Source: JACDCA01 sp963810305
GTDB taxonomy: Bacteria; Acidobacteriota; Vicinamibacteria; Vicinamibacterales; 2-12-FULL-66-21
Length of the DNA stretch: 64,000 nucleotides
NCBI GenBank assembly: GCA_963810305.1
Contig: CAWEMY010000008.1
Span: 54,353 to 118,352 of the forward strand
Direction: 5' to 3'
A program made the translations under genes and the position numbers. The notes under the pieces are model-generated. The model worked only from the letters and a program-made list of their open reading frames with translations, made no database searches and was not told the origin of the DNA. Positions 1-11,200 of the stretch are shown piece by piece. Within the stretch, counting starts at the first letter, position 1, and each line of letters begins with the position of its first letter.

Positions 1-56
1 GCGGGGCGCGGGGCGCGGGGCGCGAGGCGCGGGGCGCGGGCGCGGACGCGGGCGCG
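1..56. repeat. GC-only short tandem repeat (GGGGCGCG units)
   Basis: The window opens with about 56 bases made almost only of G and C, built from degenerate copies of an 8-base unit reading GGGGCGCG. It continues beyond the left edge, so its full length is unknown. It does not code for anything recognisable. Confidence 0.7.
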
Positions 57-108
57 AGCGCACGCCTGTCCCGCCGTAGCGCGAAGCGCGAAGGCGGATA
101 AGCCGCGG

Positions 109-114
109 TATACT
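109..114 (+). promoter_or_regulatory. Possible -10 box upstream of the first operon
   Basis: TATACT lies 8 bases before the ATG at 123, directly after a GC-rich palindromic stretch (about 72-98). A start point this close would give a nearly leaderless mRNA. No convincing -35 box was found, so this is a weak inference from one hexamer. Confidence 0.25.
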
Positions 115-122
115 CCGCCGCA

Positions 123-551
123 ATGCGCCACGACACACTGGTCAAGCTGGCCTGGCTCTACGCGGCCGGGTTCATCGGCATCTTTGTCATCACCCATACC
201 CCCGCGCTGACCGACGCGAACGGATTGTCATTCGGCCTGTTCAAGATCGATCCGGTGGATGATTTCGTGCATCTCCTGTCAGGAATCGCGGGCGTCATCG
301 TTGCCTGGCGCGCCCACCGGTATATCCCGCTTTTTTTCAAGATTGTCGGCATCGCTTACATGTCAGACGCGATCGTCGGTATGACGATGAGCCGCGGGTT
401 GCTGGATGGCAGCGTGTTCATGCAGGGCCCCGGCGGCGCTGATTTCGGGATGACGAACTGGGCGCTGAACCTGCCACACGTGATCATCAGCGGCATCGCG
501 TTGATCATCGGGTTCATGGGACGGCCGGCGCTTCAGCACCAGCACGTGTGA
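123..551 (+). CDS. Small four-helix membrane protein of unknown function
   Basis: A 142-residue protein with four hydrophobic segments (roughly residues 8-24, 48-63, 72-92 and 112-132), so it should sit in the cytoplasmic membrane. A histidine-containing stretch VDDFVHLLSGIAG recalls the HLL-G signature of DUF4383-type four-helix proteins, but I would not assign it firmly. It is the first gene of an apparent operon: its stop overlaps the GTG start of the next gene by 4 bases (GTGA). The start at 123 is the first in-frame ATG and precedes the first helix. No catalytic motif is visible. Confidence 0.75.
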   Translation: MRHDTLVKLAWLYAAGFIGIFVITHTPALTDANGLSFGLFKIDPVDDFVHLLSGIAGVIVAWRAHRYIPLFFKIVGIAYMSDAIVGMTMSRGLLDGSVFMQGPGGADFGMTNWALNLPHVIISGIALIIGFMGRPALQHQHV

Positions 552-1681
552 AAAGACGCACTGCACCGGCGCGGCGCCGAGGGCGTCTGTTCCGTCTGAC
601 CAAGCGGCTCCTCCAGGCTGCGATGCTGGCTTTCCTTTTCGCCGCGGCGGGATCGTCGCTGTTCATCGGCCTCAACTGCTTCAGCGGCAGCAGCCGTACG
701 CAGCCGCCGCCGCGTGCGCCTCACAGCAGTATCGGCAAGCTGCCAGACTACGCGCGCGCGGAAGCATCCACCTTCTTGACGCTGCCCGAGTGGTTCATCG
801 TCTACAACACGGAAGAGTACGCGCGGTTCATCGGCACACACAGCCCCAGCCGCTTTCCTTATGGTGGATCGATCGCACAGTACTGGCGTTACTACGGTGG
901 GATGTGCGATGCGACCAAAGGCGTCTACCCCTTCAGCGGCGGTAACCATATGATGCTCGCGGTCATCGGATCGAGCTTCACCGCGGAGTACCTGCTGAAA
1001 GGGCTTTACGAAAAGACCGCCGGCCGGCTCACCGAATCGATCGCCGGGCGCGACACCCCGGAGGACGTCTTCGCGCAGAAGACCGCGCTGGAGTACGGCA
1101 GCTTCATGCACACGGTGCCGTGGTACGAGTTCCCGTTCTTCTCGAAAGTCGGACAGTTGTGGCGCGAGACGCCGGCGATGGGCCCCCACGCCCTGCGCAA
1201 ATGGGAGCGCAAGCTTGCGCTCACGGCCGAATTCACCGCCAAGGGCATCTACGGCTTTTTGATCGGTGTGAGCTCGGGCGCCGCATATGGCGCGGAAGAC
1301 CTGAGAATTCATGCCTGGATCGAGAACGTACCGGACGCCGTATTCGCGGACAACGTCGTCAAGAAGGTTGAGCAGCTCGGACCTCGTTCATACATCGTCA
1401 CTCTGCCGCGGTACGAGGCCTTTACGACACGGGCAAAGCTGCTGGTCAAACAGGGCGTCCGATTCGTCGAGATCGCCGGGAACGACGACATTCTTGTGAC
1501 CGTTCTCGCGCGTGGGCCGGTCGAAGCGGGCGATGGAGTCAAGGCGGTGCTGGACGAACGCTTTCTCACCGACAGTGCCAGCCACCGAATCGCACTCACG
1601 GTCCCGGTGCGTTCGCTGCACGACGTGATCCTCCGTCTCGAAAAGAGCGGCGCGACCATCGAACACATCTATGACTACTAG
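548..1681 (+). CDS. Conserved hypothetical membrane-anchored protein
   Basis: A 377-residue protein that begins with an Arg/Lys-rich tail and a hydrophobic segment at about residues 22-42, which looks like a signal anchor; the rest should be outside the membrane. I do not recognise the family. Notable features are a tryptophan- and tyrosine-rich region (for example LPEWFIVYNTEEYARF near residue 80) and a C-terminal alpha/beta part (about 250-377). Start is GTG at 548, overlapping the stop of the upstream gene by 4 bases; its own end overlaps the following FAD oxidase by 11 bases. Translational coupling of these three genes suggests a shared role. Confidence 0.75.
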   Translation: MKRRTAPARRRGRLFRLTKRLLQAAMLAFLFAAAGSSLFIGLNCFSGSSRTQPPPRAPHSSIGKLPDYARAEASTFLTLPEWFIVYNTEEYARFIGTHSPSRFPYGGSIAQYWRYYGGMCDATKGVYPFSGGNHMMLAVIGSSFTAEYLLKGLYEKTAGRLTESIAGRDTPEDVFAQKTALEYGSFMHTVPWYEFPFFSKVGQLWRETPAMGPHALRKWERKLALTAEFTAKGIYGFLIGVSSGAAYGAEDLRIHAWIENVPDAVFADNVVKKVEQLGPRSYIVTLPRYEAFTTRAKLLVKQGVRFVEIAGNDDILVTVLARGPVEAGDGVKAVLDERFLTDSASHRIALTVPVRSLHDVILRLEKSGATIEHIYDY

Positions 1682-3185
1682 GCGACGGTGGTGGCGCGTT
1701 GTCGTGCTCGTCGCGGTTCTCTCTGCGGTGGTCCTCTGGCAGGGGTGGAACTACGCCGCGGATCCGGCGGGTGAGAAAGACTGCTCCCCCGCCGCCCCTC
1801 GCGCGACCGAAGGCACGGTGATCAACGACGTCAGTTGCCTCAATCCGACGCGGATCCACAGCATCGTTACCGTACGCGAGGTCGAGGACGTCCGGCAGGC
1901 TTTCGCCACGGCGAGGACCTACGGCGTCAAGGTGTCCATTGCCGGCGCGCGCCACAGCCAGGGGGGTCATGCGTTTGCGCCGAACAACATCGTCCTCGAC
2001 ATGCGGTCGTTCAATCGGATGTCGCTCGATGAAACCGCCGGCCTTCTGACGGTCCAGAGCGGCGCGACGTGGCACGACATTCAGAATCGGCTGCACCCGC
2101 AGTACGCGGTGAAGGCGATGCAGTCCACCGATGTCTTCACCGTCGGCGGTTCGATCTCGGTCAACGCCCACGGCATGGATCATCAGGCGGGATCGGTCGG
2201 ACGCACGGTTCGTGCGATGCGGGTCATGTTGCCCGACGGGGTGGTCCACACGATCAGCCGTGCGCAGGAGCCCGAGCTGTTCCAGCTGGTCGTCGGGGGA
2301 TACGGTCTCTTCGGTGTGATCCTCGATGCCGACATCGAAATCACCCGGAATGCGGTGTATCGCTCCGCCCGCGAGGTCATCGACTATCAGGCGTTCCCGG
2401 CGTTTTTCGAAGGGAAGATCGTCCGCGACCAGACGTATCGGCTGATGTATGCGCACCTCTCGACGGCGCCGCAGTCGTTCCTCCGCGAGATGCTCGTCTA
2501 CACGTATCAGGACGTGAACGCTTCCGTCACACAGATCCCGCCGCTCAGCGAGGTCGAGGGAGTGAAGCTTCGCCGGCTGGTATTCAATGTCTCGAAGCTC
2601 GGCTCCCTGCCCATGCGAATCAAGTGGTGGGCCGAGAAGCATCTGGAACCGAGACTCGAGACCTGCCCGGCCGGCGAGTCGGACGGGTGCCTCGTCTCCC
2701 GCAACCACCCGATGCACGATTCAGTGCCGTATCTGATGAATCGGCTGGCAGGCGAGACCGACATCCTGCAGGAGTATTTCATCCCGCGCGAGCGGTTCAT
2801 CGAATTCGTCGACGGCCTCCGCCGGATCACTCTCGCCAATCGCGCGAACCTTCTGAACGCATCCGTGCGGGTCGTCCACCAGGAAGACAACTTTCTGAGC
2901 TACGCGCCGCGCGACATGTTCGCGGTGGTCCTCTACTTGAATCAGAAAACGGATCAGGCCGGAAACACCCGGATGGTTCAGCTCACCCGCGACCTCATCG
3001 AACTCACGCTGGCAATCGGCGGACGCTTCTTCCTCCCCTACCAGCTTCACTACACGGACGCTCAGCTCCGGCGAGCCTACCCGGAGATCGACGCCTTCTT
3101 TCGAGCCAAACACAAGTACGACCCTGGCCTGATCCTCACCAACACGTTCTACAACAAGTACGCGCCGCTTATCCTCGCGCAGTAG
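1671..3185 (+). CDS. Membrane-anchored FAD-binding oxidase (VAO/FAD_binding_4 type)
   Basis: This 504-residue protein has an N-terminal membrane anchor (residues 8-24) followed by an FAD-binding PCMH-type domain. The segment GARHSQGGHA (about 92-101) matches the His-bearing motif that binds the FAD pyrophosphate, and in many family members holds FAD covalently through His. It is followed by TVGGSISVNAHG (about 156-167), another typical FAD-contact stretch. The C-terminal half should be the substrate cap. Relatives include aldonolactone and alditol oxidases, so a sugar-derived substrate is possible but not shown. The start ATG lies 11 bases inside the upstream gene, and the cyclic glucan synthase begins 24 bases after its stop, so all four genes form one likely operon. 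Confidence 0.85.
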   Translation: MTTRRRWWRVVVLVAVLSAVVLWQGWNYAADPAGEKDCSPAAPRATEGTVINDVSCLNPTRIHSIVTVREVEDVRQAFATARTYGVKVSIAGARHSQGGHAFAPNNIVLDMRSFNRMSLDETAGLLTVQSGATWHDIQNRLHPQYAVKAMQSTDVFTVGGSISVNAHGMDHQAGSVGRTVRAMRVMLPDGVVHTISRAQEPELFQLVVGGYGLFGVILDADIEITRNAVYRSAREVIDYQAFPAFFEGKIVRDQTYRLMYAHLSTAPQSFLREMLVYTYQDVNASVTQIPPLSEVEGVKLRRLVFNVSKLGSLPMRIKWWAEKHLEPRLETCPAGESDGCLVSRNHPMHDSVPYLMNRLAGETDILQEYFIPRERFIEFVDGLRRITLANRANLLNASVRVVHQEDNFLSYAPRDMFAVVLYLNQKTDQAGNTRMVQLTRDLIELTLAIGGRFFLPYQLHYTDAQLRRAYPEIDAFFRAKHKYDPGLILTNTFYNKYAPLILAQ

Positions 3186-3209
3186 TGACTGTCATAATGC
3201 TGTTGCGAG

Positions 3210-6200
3210 ATGGCCACCGCGCCCCCGATGCCGAAGACTGAGACTGCAGCCCATCCGGCATCGCGCCCGGCTGATGCAGGTGTCGCACCGGAAATCTTCA
3301 CTCCCGACCAGCTCGAAGCCCACGCCGTCAAGATTGCGGCGACGCATGATCTGTCGCCGAATCCAAAGCGCGGGAAGCCGCTCCTGCCGCGGCTCGACGA
3401 TAGTGCGGATCGCCTGGACGCGGCCTACAGGTTCCTGGTCACGACCGCCAAGAACGGGGCGGTGGCGGTTGGATCCGAAGACTGGCTGCGCGACAACCAC
3501 CACGTCGTCCAGGATCAGGTGCGCGAAATTCGCCAGCACCTGCCGCGGCGGTACTACCAGCAGCTGCCGAAGCTTGCCAGCGGCCCGTTCGCCGGCTATC
3601 CACGCATTTACCTGCTCGCGCGCGAGCTCGTGACTCACACCGCCGGTCGAATCGACCTCGGGACCATCGTCGACTTCACGCGTGCGTATCAACGCACCTC
3701 GCAGTTGTCGATCGGCGAGACCTGGGCGATCCCATTGATGCTGCGCCTGGCGCTCGTCGAGGAACTGCGGCGGCTCGCGAATCGGGTGGTCGAGGCGCGC
3801 CGCGCGCGGGAGAAGGCTCGGAAGTGGCACGTCCGGCTTGCGGAAAAAACCTGGAGCGACCGCCAGGTGACCCAGATGCTGGAGGATGGCCGGGGACCGG
3901 ACGGCCGCCTCTCCGCCGGATTCGTCGTCGAGTTCCTCCAATGGCTGCGCGATCAACCACTCACCCACGCGCCGGCCTGGCAGGCGCTCCACCGCGCACT
4001 GGAGGAACAGGATGATTCTGCAGACGAAATGCTGCGTCTCGAACACCAGCGCGAAGCGGCGGACCAGCTCGCCATCGGCAATCTGATCAACACAATGCGG
4101 CTCGTCACCGCGATCGACTGGACGCTCTTTTTCGAGCGCGTCAATGTCGTCGAGGAGGTGCTTCGCAAGGATCCTTCCGCGGCGTACGCACTGATGGACT
4201 TCGCGACGCGGGATCGTTATCGGCACTCAGTCGAGGCCCTGGCCAAACGAGCGCGGCGCCAGGAAGCCTCCGTGGCCGAAGCGGCGGTGAACCTCAGCGT
4301 CTCGGCAATCCGCGACGATCCCGAACACGATCGGCGCCACCACGTCGGCTACTACCTCATCTCACGCGGGAGGTTTCAACTCGAGCGGCTGATCGGGTAT
4401 CGCCCGACCCTGCGGGAGCGGGTTGGCCGGTTCACGTTCGAGCATCCCGCGGCGATGTACCTCGGGCAGATCATCGCGGCGACGGCCGCCGGGCTCGCGA
4501 GCGTGCTGTTGTACGCGGCGCGGCACGAGGGCTCGGTAGCGCAGCTGTGGCTCGTCGCCCTGGTTGCGTTGCTGCCGGTCAGCGAGCTGATGATCAGCAT
4601 CGTCAATCTGCTCGCCACATCAGCGGTTCCGCCCCGGCTGTTGCCGAAACTCGCGCTCCGCGACGGCATCCCGAGTGAGAGCCGAACGATCGCCGTCGTG
4701 CCCGCCATTATCGATTCGGTCGCAAAAGTTCGCGCGCTGATCGATGACATCGAGGTCCGCTTCCTCGCGAACCGCGACGATCACCTGCATTTCGCGTTGC
4801 TCGCTGACTTTGCGGACGCGCACCAGGCAACCGAGGAAGGGGATGACGAGCTGCTCGCGCATGCGCGGCTGCTGATCGATCAGCTGAACGAGCGCTACGG
4901 AGCGGCGCGCTTCTTTTTCTTTCACCGCGAGCGGCGCTGGAACGCCAGCGAAAGGCGCTGGATGGGATGGGAGCGGAAGCGCGGCAAGCTCGCGGAATTC
5001 AACCGTTTCCTGCGCGGCGCCACGGACACGAGCTTCGTGGTGACGCATGGCGACACATCCATCCTCCGCTCCGTCAGGTTCGTCATCACGCTCGACTCGG
5101 ATACGCAGCTCCCGCTGCAGGCAGCACGGCGGCTCGTCGGCACGCTTGCGCATCCATTGAACCGACCGCGTTTCGATCCGGCAAAGGGACGCGTTACGGA
5201 GGGGTACGGGATCATCCAGCCGCGGATCGGGGTGAACCTCGTCAGCGCCAACCGCACGCAATTCGCCAAGGTCTTCTCCGGACACGTCGGGGTGGACCCG
5301 TACACGACCGCCGTGTCGGACGTCTACCAGGACTTGTTCCATGAAGGGAGCTACGTCGGCAAGGGGATCTATGACGTGGACGCCTTCGAAGCGGCGCTGG
5401 CAGGACGGGTTCCGGAAAACACGCTGCTCAGCCACGATCTGTTCGAGGGCTTCTACGCGCGCACCGGGCTGGTTACCGACATCCATCTCGTGGACGACTA
5501 TCCCGCGACGTATCTCGCCTACGCGGCCCGTCAGCACCGCTGGGTGCGCGGCGACTGGCAGATCGCCCGGTGGCTATGGCGGACGGTGCCGGACGCGTCT
5601 GGACGTCGCCTCCGGAATACGCTCCCGTCGATTTCGCGCTGGAAGATCCTCGACAATCTTCGCCGCAGCCTCTTGCCGCCGGCACTAGTCATTCTGCTCG
5701 TTACGGGATGGACCATTCTGCCCGGGACCGCCACGTTCTGGACGTTGCTTGCCTTGCTGGTTCTCGCGTTCCCCGCCTACATCCAGGTCGGACGATCCCT
5801 CTCCGGGCGCATTCGCGGTGTGCCTCTGAGCCAGCACATCGCGGCCGAGCGCGACAACATTGCGACAAGCGCACGGCAAGCCTTCCTGTCGACCGTCTTT
5901 CTCGCGCACCAGGGCTGGCTGATGGCGGATGCGATCGCCCGAACGATCTGGCGTCTGTTCGTCACGAGGCGTCCGATGCTCGAGTGGGTCTCGGCCGAGC
6001 GGTTCCGCGCCATCAAGCTGTCGCGCGGGCAGATCCTGCGCAGCATGTGGGCCGCACCGGCGATTGCCGCAACCACCGCGATCCTCGTTGGGGTCGACGA
6101 GCCCTCTCGCCTGATGCTCGTGGCGCCACTCATCGTCCTCTGGGCTGTCTCTCCCGCCATCGCGGATGCGATCGGACGGCCGATCCCACGCGAGCGCGAA

Positions 6201-8258
6201 CCATTGGACGCCGCGCAGCGCATGGAGCTTCGAAAAGTTGCGCGGCTGACCTGGCGCTATTTCGAGGAACTTTTCGCCCCGGCGGATCACTGGCTGATCC
6301 CTGACAACTACCAGGAAGACCGCGACGAGCTCATCGCGCATCGAACGTCCCCCACCAATATCGGGCTGCAGTTGCTGTCGACGCTCGCGGCGCATGATTT
6401 CGGCTACTTGAGCACCGCCGGTGTCATCGACCGGCTCGAACCGACCTTCGGCACCCTGGTGAGGACGCAGCGATATCGCGGACATTTCTATAACTGGTAC
6501 GACACGCGGACGCTCGTGCCGCTGGCGCCGACGTATATCTCGACGGTCGATAGCGGGAACTTCGCCGGCTACCTGCTGACGCTCAAAGGAGGTCTCGATC
6601 GGCTGGTCGACTCCGAACCGGTGATCGACGCACGAGCGATCGCCGGCATTGAGGATGCCGTCGCGCTGTTCGTCGCCGCGATGGAGCGCGGCTCCGATCG
6701 CACCGCCACGCGGTCGGTCGCACAGGAGTTGACCACCCTGCGGACGCTGCTGAAGGAACGCCCGCATTCGCTCGGCGGTTGGCGGCAGTTGATGGATGGC
6801 ATCGGTGACCAGCTTGCCACGATCAGCGTGCTCTTCCATGAAATCGAAGACGCGTCCAGCGATGGCGGAATGGCCGAAGCGACGGTATGGCTGGACCGCG
6901 CCGCAGCCGGCGTCGCGCAGTGGCAGGCGGATCTCGAACGGTTTGCGCCATGGGCTCACCAGATCGACCCACCGCTTCACGGGCTTGCCGCACCATCCGG
7001 AGTTCCTACCCTCGCCGGCCTGGTCGAATGGTCAACCGAAGCCTCGGCGGCGCTCGAACAAATCACAGCGGCGTCTGATCTGCGTGCTTCGATCGAACGG
7101 TCGAAGGCACAGACTGAGGAACTGATCGAGCGGATCGCGGGCCTCACCGGGCTGGCCGACGACCTGATCGAAGAGATGGAGTTCGGGTTTCTGTTCAACC
7201 GGGAGCGTCAACTCTTCTCGATCGGGTTCAGCGTCACCGACGGACGGCTGGACTTGTCGCATTACGACACCCTGGCGTCCGAAGCGAGACTCTCGAGCTA
7301 TCTCGCCGTCGCCCTTGGCCAGGTCTCCCGTGAGCACTGGTTCAAGCTCGGGCGCTCGCTGACGCCAACCGGCACCGCACGGGCGCTGCTGTCGTGGACC
7401 GCCTCGATGTTCGAGTACTTCATGCCGTTGCTCGTCATGCGTGCTTACCCCGACACGCTGCTCGACGAAACCTACCGCGCCGTCCTTCACCGCCAGATCG
7501 ATTACGCCGCGCAGCACCGGGTACCGTGGGGGATTTCGGAATCCGCCTACAACGCGCAGGATCAGGAGAAGAACTACCAGTACCGCGCGTTCGGTGTTCC
7601 CGGGCTCGGCCTCAAGCGGGGTCTCGGCGAGGATCTCGTGATCGCCCCCTACGCCAGCATCCTCGCGGCGCCGCTCGCGCCAGCCACCGTGCTACGCAAC
7701 CTTCAGGCCCTGGCGCGCGAGGGGCTCGCCGGACGTTACGGCTTCTACGAAGCGATCGATTACACGCCGTCCCGCGTACCCGAAGGTGCGAGGCGTGGGG
7801 TGGTGCTGCCCACCTTCATGGCGCATCACCTCGGCATGAGCCTGCTCGCCCTGGACAACGCCCTCAACGAGCTGCCGATGCAGCACCGATTCCATGCCGA
7901 TCCCCGCGTGCAGGCAGCGGATCTGCTGTTGCAGGAACGAATCCCGCACCAGGTTCCGCTCAAGAATCCACCGATCGAGGTTGCCGAACACGTTCCGTCG
8001 GCCCGCACCCCGTCGGCCGCGGCCGTGCGACGTTACACGACGCCGCACACCCTCAGCCCCAGACCGCACTTCCTCTCGAACGGCTCGTATGTCGTCCTGG
8101 TGACCAACGCGGGCGGCGGCTACAGCCGACGTCAGCAGATCGCGATGACCCGGTGGCGCGAAGATGTCACCACCGATGCCTGGGGCAGCTTCTGCTACAT
8201 CCGCGATCTCGATTCAGGCGAGTACCTGGTCCGCGGCACACCAGCCGAGCCTGCGTGA
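3210..8258 (+). CDS. ndvB: Cyclic beta-1,2-glucan synthase, N-terminal part (GT84 and glycoamylase-like domains; frame break at about 8220)
   Basis: The first 1,682 codons of an NdvB/Cgs-type synthase, which makes cyclic beta-1,2-glucan from UDP-glucose at the inner membrane. Membrane segments are visible at about 415-440 and 447-470, and again at about 825-865. The GT84 domain shows the acidic motif ITLDSDTQLP (about 626) and QHRWVRGDW (about 774), the QxxRW signature of processive beta-glycosyltransferases. A glycoamylase-like region follows (YNWYDTRTL, near residue 1095). The frame is correct through RDLDSG at 8217-8219, then becomes nonsense and stops at 8258. Skipping base 8220 restores the conserved continuation in the next frame. 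The full protein would be about 2,907 aa, the usual size for the family. A one-base insertion in the assembly is the simplest explanation. Confidence 0.9.
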   Translation: MATAPPMPKTETAAHPASRPADAGVAPEIFTPDQLEAHAVKIAATHDLSPNPKRGKPLLPRLDDSADRLDAAYRFLVTTAKNGAVAVGSEDWLRDNHHVVQDQVREIRQHLPRRYYQQLPKLASGPFAGYPRIYLLARELVTHTAGRIDLGTIVDFTRAYQRTSQLSIGETWAIPLMLRLALVEELRRLANRVVEARRAREKARKWHVRLAEKTWSDRQVTQMLEDGRGPDGRLSAGFVVEFLQWLRDQPLTHAPAWQALHRALEEQDDSADEMLRLEHQREAADQLAIGNLINTMRLVTAIDWTLFFERVNVVEEVLRKDPSAAYALMDFATRDRYRHSVEALAKRARRQEASVAEAAVNLSVSAIRDDPEHDRRHHVGYYLISRGRFQLERLIGYRPTLRERVGRFTFEHPAAMYLGQIIAATAAGLASVLLYAARHEGSVAQLWLVALVALLPVSELMISIVNLLATSAVPPRLLPKLALRDGIPSESRTIAVVPAIIDSVAKVRALIDDIEVRFLANRDDHLHFALLADFADAHQATEEGDDELLAHARLLIDQLNERYGAARFFFFHRERRWNASERRWMGWERKRGKLAEFNRFLRGATDTSFVVTHGDTSILRSVRFVITLDSDTQLPLQAARRLVGTLAHPLNRPRFDPAKGRVTEGYGIIQPRIGVNLVSANRTQFAKVFSGHVGVDPYTTAVSDVYQDLFHEGSYVGKGIYDVDAFEAALAGRVPENTLLSHDLFEGFYARTGLVTDIHLVDDYPATYLAYAARQHRWVRGDWQIARWLWRTVPDASGRRLRNTLPSISRWKILDNLRRSLLPPALVILLVTGWTILPGTATFWTLLALLVLAFPAYIQVGRSLSGRIRGVPLSQHIAAERDNIATSARQAFLSTVFLAHQGWLMADAIARTIWRLFVTRRPMLEWVSAERFRAIKLSRGQILRSMWAAPAIAATTAILVGVDEPSRLMLVAPLIVLWAVSPAIADAIGRPIPREREPLDAAQRMELRKVARLTWRYFEELFAPADHWLIPDNYQEDRDELIAHRTSPTNIGLQLLSTLAAHDFGYLSTAGVIDRLEPTFGTLVRTQRYRGHFYNWYDTRTLVPLAPTYISTVDSGNFAGYLLTLKGGLDRLVDSEPVIDARAIAGIEDAVALFVAAMERGSDRTATRSVAQELTTLRTLLKERPHSLGGWRQLMDGIGDQLATISVLFHEIEDASSDGGMAEATVWLDRAAAGVAQWQADLERFAPWAHQIDPPLHGLAAPSGVPTLAGLVEWSTEASAALEQITAASDLRASIERSKAQTEELIERIAGLTGLADDLIEEMEFGFLFNRERQLFSIGFSVTDGRLDLSHYDTLASEARLSSYLAVALGQVSREHWFKLGRSLTPTGTARALLSWTASMFEYFMPLLVMRAYPDTLLDETYRAVLHRQIDYAAQHRVPWGISESAYNAQDQEKNYQYRAFGVPGLGLKRGLGEDLVIAPYASILAAPLAPATVLRNLQALAREGLAGRYGFYEAIDYTPSRVPEGARRGVVLPTFMAHHLGMSLLALDNALNELPMQHRFHADPRVQAADLLLQERIPHQVPLKNPPIEVAEHVPSARTPSAAAVRRYTTPHTLSPRPHFLSNGSYVVLVTNAGGGYSRRQQIAMTRWREDVTTDAWGSFCYIRDLDSGEYLVRGTPAEPA

Positions 8259-11200
8259 GCCAGATGAGTACGAAGTGAGCTTCGCCCCGGACCGTGCGGT
8301 ATTCCGGCGGGTGGACGGCGGCATCGAAACGCGAACCGAAATTGTCGTCTCTCCTGAAGACGATGCGGAGTTGCGGCGGGTGTCGATCACCAATCACGGC
8401 GACAAGCCCCGGCGGCTCGACCTGACCAGCTATGCGGAGGTCGTACTCGCGCCCGGTGATGCGGATCTGTCTCATCCTGCCTTCAGCAACCTCTTCGTGG
8501 AAACACGCAGTGTGAAGGAACGCGACGCGCTGATCGCGGTGCGGCGCCCTCGTGCGGGGAACGATCGGCGGTATCTCGTTCATGTCCTGAGCGGGCGGGG
8601 CCGGGGCGGCGCGCCGACCCAGTATGAAACCGACAGGCGGCGATTCGTCGGTCGTGGAGGGACGCTCGAGCGACCGCTGGCTCTCGCGCGCACCGCGCCG
8701 CTATCGAATACCACGGGGGCGGTACTCGATCCGATCGTCAGCCTTCGTCTCACGCTCCGGCTGCCGCCAGGTGCGACGGCACGCGTGGCGTTCACCACCG
8801 GCTACGCGGAAACAGAAGAAGCGGCGCTGCTGCTGATCGAGAAGTATCACGACCGCCGTGCTGTCGCGCGGGCCCTCGCACTCGCGAGCACGCACAGTCA
8901 GATCGAGCTGAGACACCTCGGCCTCACCGTCGATCAGACGATGGCGTTTCAGCGGCTGGGAGGGCGCCTGGTATCGGGCGACGCGCGTCTGCGTGAACTC
9001 GAAACGATCGAAGAGAACCGGAGGGGGCAGCAGGATCTCTGGAAGCACGGCATCTCTGGAGATCTACCGATCCTGGTCGTGCGGCTCACTGACGCACTCG
9101 GCGTACCGCTGGTGGCGGACCTGCTCAAAGCGCACGAGTACCTTCGGCTCAAAGGGCTCCAGTTCGATCTGGTGATCCTCAACGAACACCCGACCAGCTA
9201 CCTTCAGGACCTCCAGGACGAGTTGCAGCGCCTGGTCGAAAGCGGCCCTGAGCAGGCGTGGGTCGACAAGCCGGGAGGGGTCTTCCTCAGGCGCGCTGAT
9301 TTGATGCCACGCGAAGATCAGCTCCTGCTTCGCGCGGCCGCACGCGCGGTGATGGACGCCGCGGACGGATCGCTCGTCAATCAGCTCGCCCGGCCGCACG
9401 CGCCATTCGTTCCGGGACCGACACGCTCGGGGATTTCGGATCCGGGGGCCTACGTTGTTTCGGCGCCCCCGTCCGCTACTCTTCCCGAGGCCCGGGATCT
9501 CGAGCAGTTCAATGGCCTGGGCGGCTTCGGCAACGATGGACGTGAGTACGTCGTCATCGCGGGTGGCGCCGAACCGGGCCTCCCCCCCGTGCCGTGGACC
9601 AACGTCGTCGCTATGGAAGCCTTCGGGTTTGCGTGTACCGAGTCTGGCCCGGGCTACACGTGGTCGAGTAACAGCCATGACAATCGTCTGACCCCGTGGC
9701 GGAACGATCCGGTGTCGGATCCACCCGGCGAGGCGATGTTCATTCGTGATGAGCGGTCCGGCGCGTTCTGGTCGACCACTCCACTGCCGGCCGGGGGCGG
9801 CCAGCGATATGTCGTGCGTCACGGGCAGGGCTACTCCACGTACCAGCACGCGCGAAACGAGCTGTCATCCGACATGACGGTCTTCGTGCCACGCAGGGAG
9901 CCGGTCAAGATCTTCCGCCTGACGCTCAAGAACACCGCCGCCGCGAAGCGCCGCGTGTCGGTCACGCTGTACGTCGACTGGGTGCTCGGAGAGAACCGCT
10001 CGCGGACGTCGCTCCATCTCGTCAGCGGTATCGAACCAACGACCGGGGCGCTGACCGCGCGCAACGCCTTTCGGCCGGCCTTCGCCCACCGCCAGGCCTT
10101 TATCGATCTGACGCCGGGCGACACTCGAACGCTCAGCGGCGACCGAACGGAGTTCATGGGGCGCAATGGTTCGCTGCGCCGTCCCGCGGCGCTCGGCCGC
10201 GCGGCACTGTCGGATCGCACCGGCGCCGGGTACGACCCGTGCGGCGCCATCCAGGTTCAGTTCGACCTCGAACCGTCCGAGGAACGGACGATCATCGGGC
10301 TGCTCGGCGAGGCCGAAGACGACGAGGCTCTGCGCTCAATCGTCATGCGTTTCAGGGATCCATCGGCGGTGGACGCGGCGCTGAGCGAGGTCCAGGCGTT
10401 CTGGGACGGGCTGGTGGGAACGGTCACGGTCCACACGCCAGACCGCGCCATGGACCTGATGCTGAACCGATGGCTGCCGTACCAGACACTCGCCTGCCGT
10501 ATCTGGGGCCGATCGGCGTTTTATCAATCCAGTGGCGCGTTCGGCTTCCGCGATCAGCTGCAGGACACTGCCGCACTCGTCGCATGCGATCCCACGCTCC
10601 TCCGCGACCAGGTCCTCCGCGCCGCCTCACGACAATTCGCCGAGGGTGACGTGCAGCACTGGTGGCACGAACCCGGTGGCCAGGGTGTGCGCACCAGGTT
10701 TTCGGACGATCGGTTATGGCTGGTCTATGCCGCCCTGCACTACGTGCACACGACGGGTGATGCCACGGTCTTCGACTCCAGCGTTCCATTTCTCACGGGG
10801 CGCCTGTTGAACCCCGAGGAGCATGAAGCATACGAGCGGCCCGAAGTGTCGTCCGAGAGCGCGCCGCTATACGAACACTGCGTGCGGGCAATCGACGTGA
10901 GCCTGCAGACCGGCGCACACGGCCTGCCGCTGATGGGCACGGGCGACTGGAACGACGGGATGAACCTGGTCGGCGCCGGCGGGAAAGGTGAAAGTGTCTG
11001 GCTCGCCTGGTTCTTGATCTCGCTGCTGCGGCCCTTTGCCGAGGTGTCGGAGAGACGCGGAGACTCCGCCCGCGCGGGTCTTTACCGACAGCACGCCGAC
11101 AAGCTGGTCGCCGCGGCCGAACAGTCGTGGGACGGTGATTGGTACCGGCGCGCCTACTTTGATGACGGCACGCCGCTTGGTTCGAAGGAGAACGCCGAGT

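Noticed and set aside
533..1312. Long minus-strand frame opposite the hypothetical gene
   Set aside because: High-GC codon bias creates such antisense frames throughout the window; its translation is Arg-rich and without any domain.
4620..5537. Long minus-strand frame opposite the glucan synthase
   Set aside because: It is antisense to a strongly conserved catalytic domain and has no recognisable protein features.
8164..8220. ATG at 8164 as a true start for the C-terminal half of the glucan synthase
   Set aside because: The first 19 codons match nothing, and the protein family is a single polypeptide; homology begins exactly at 8221.
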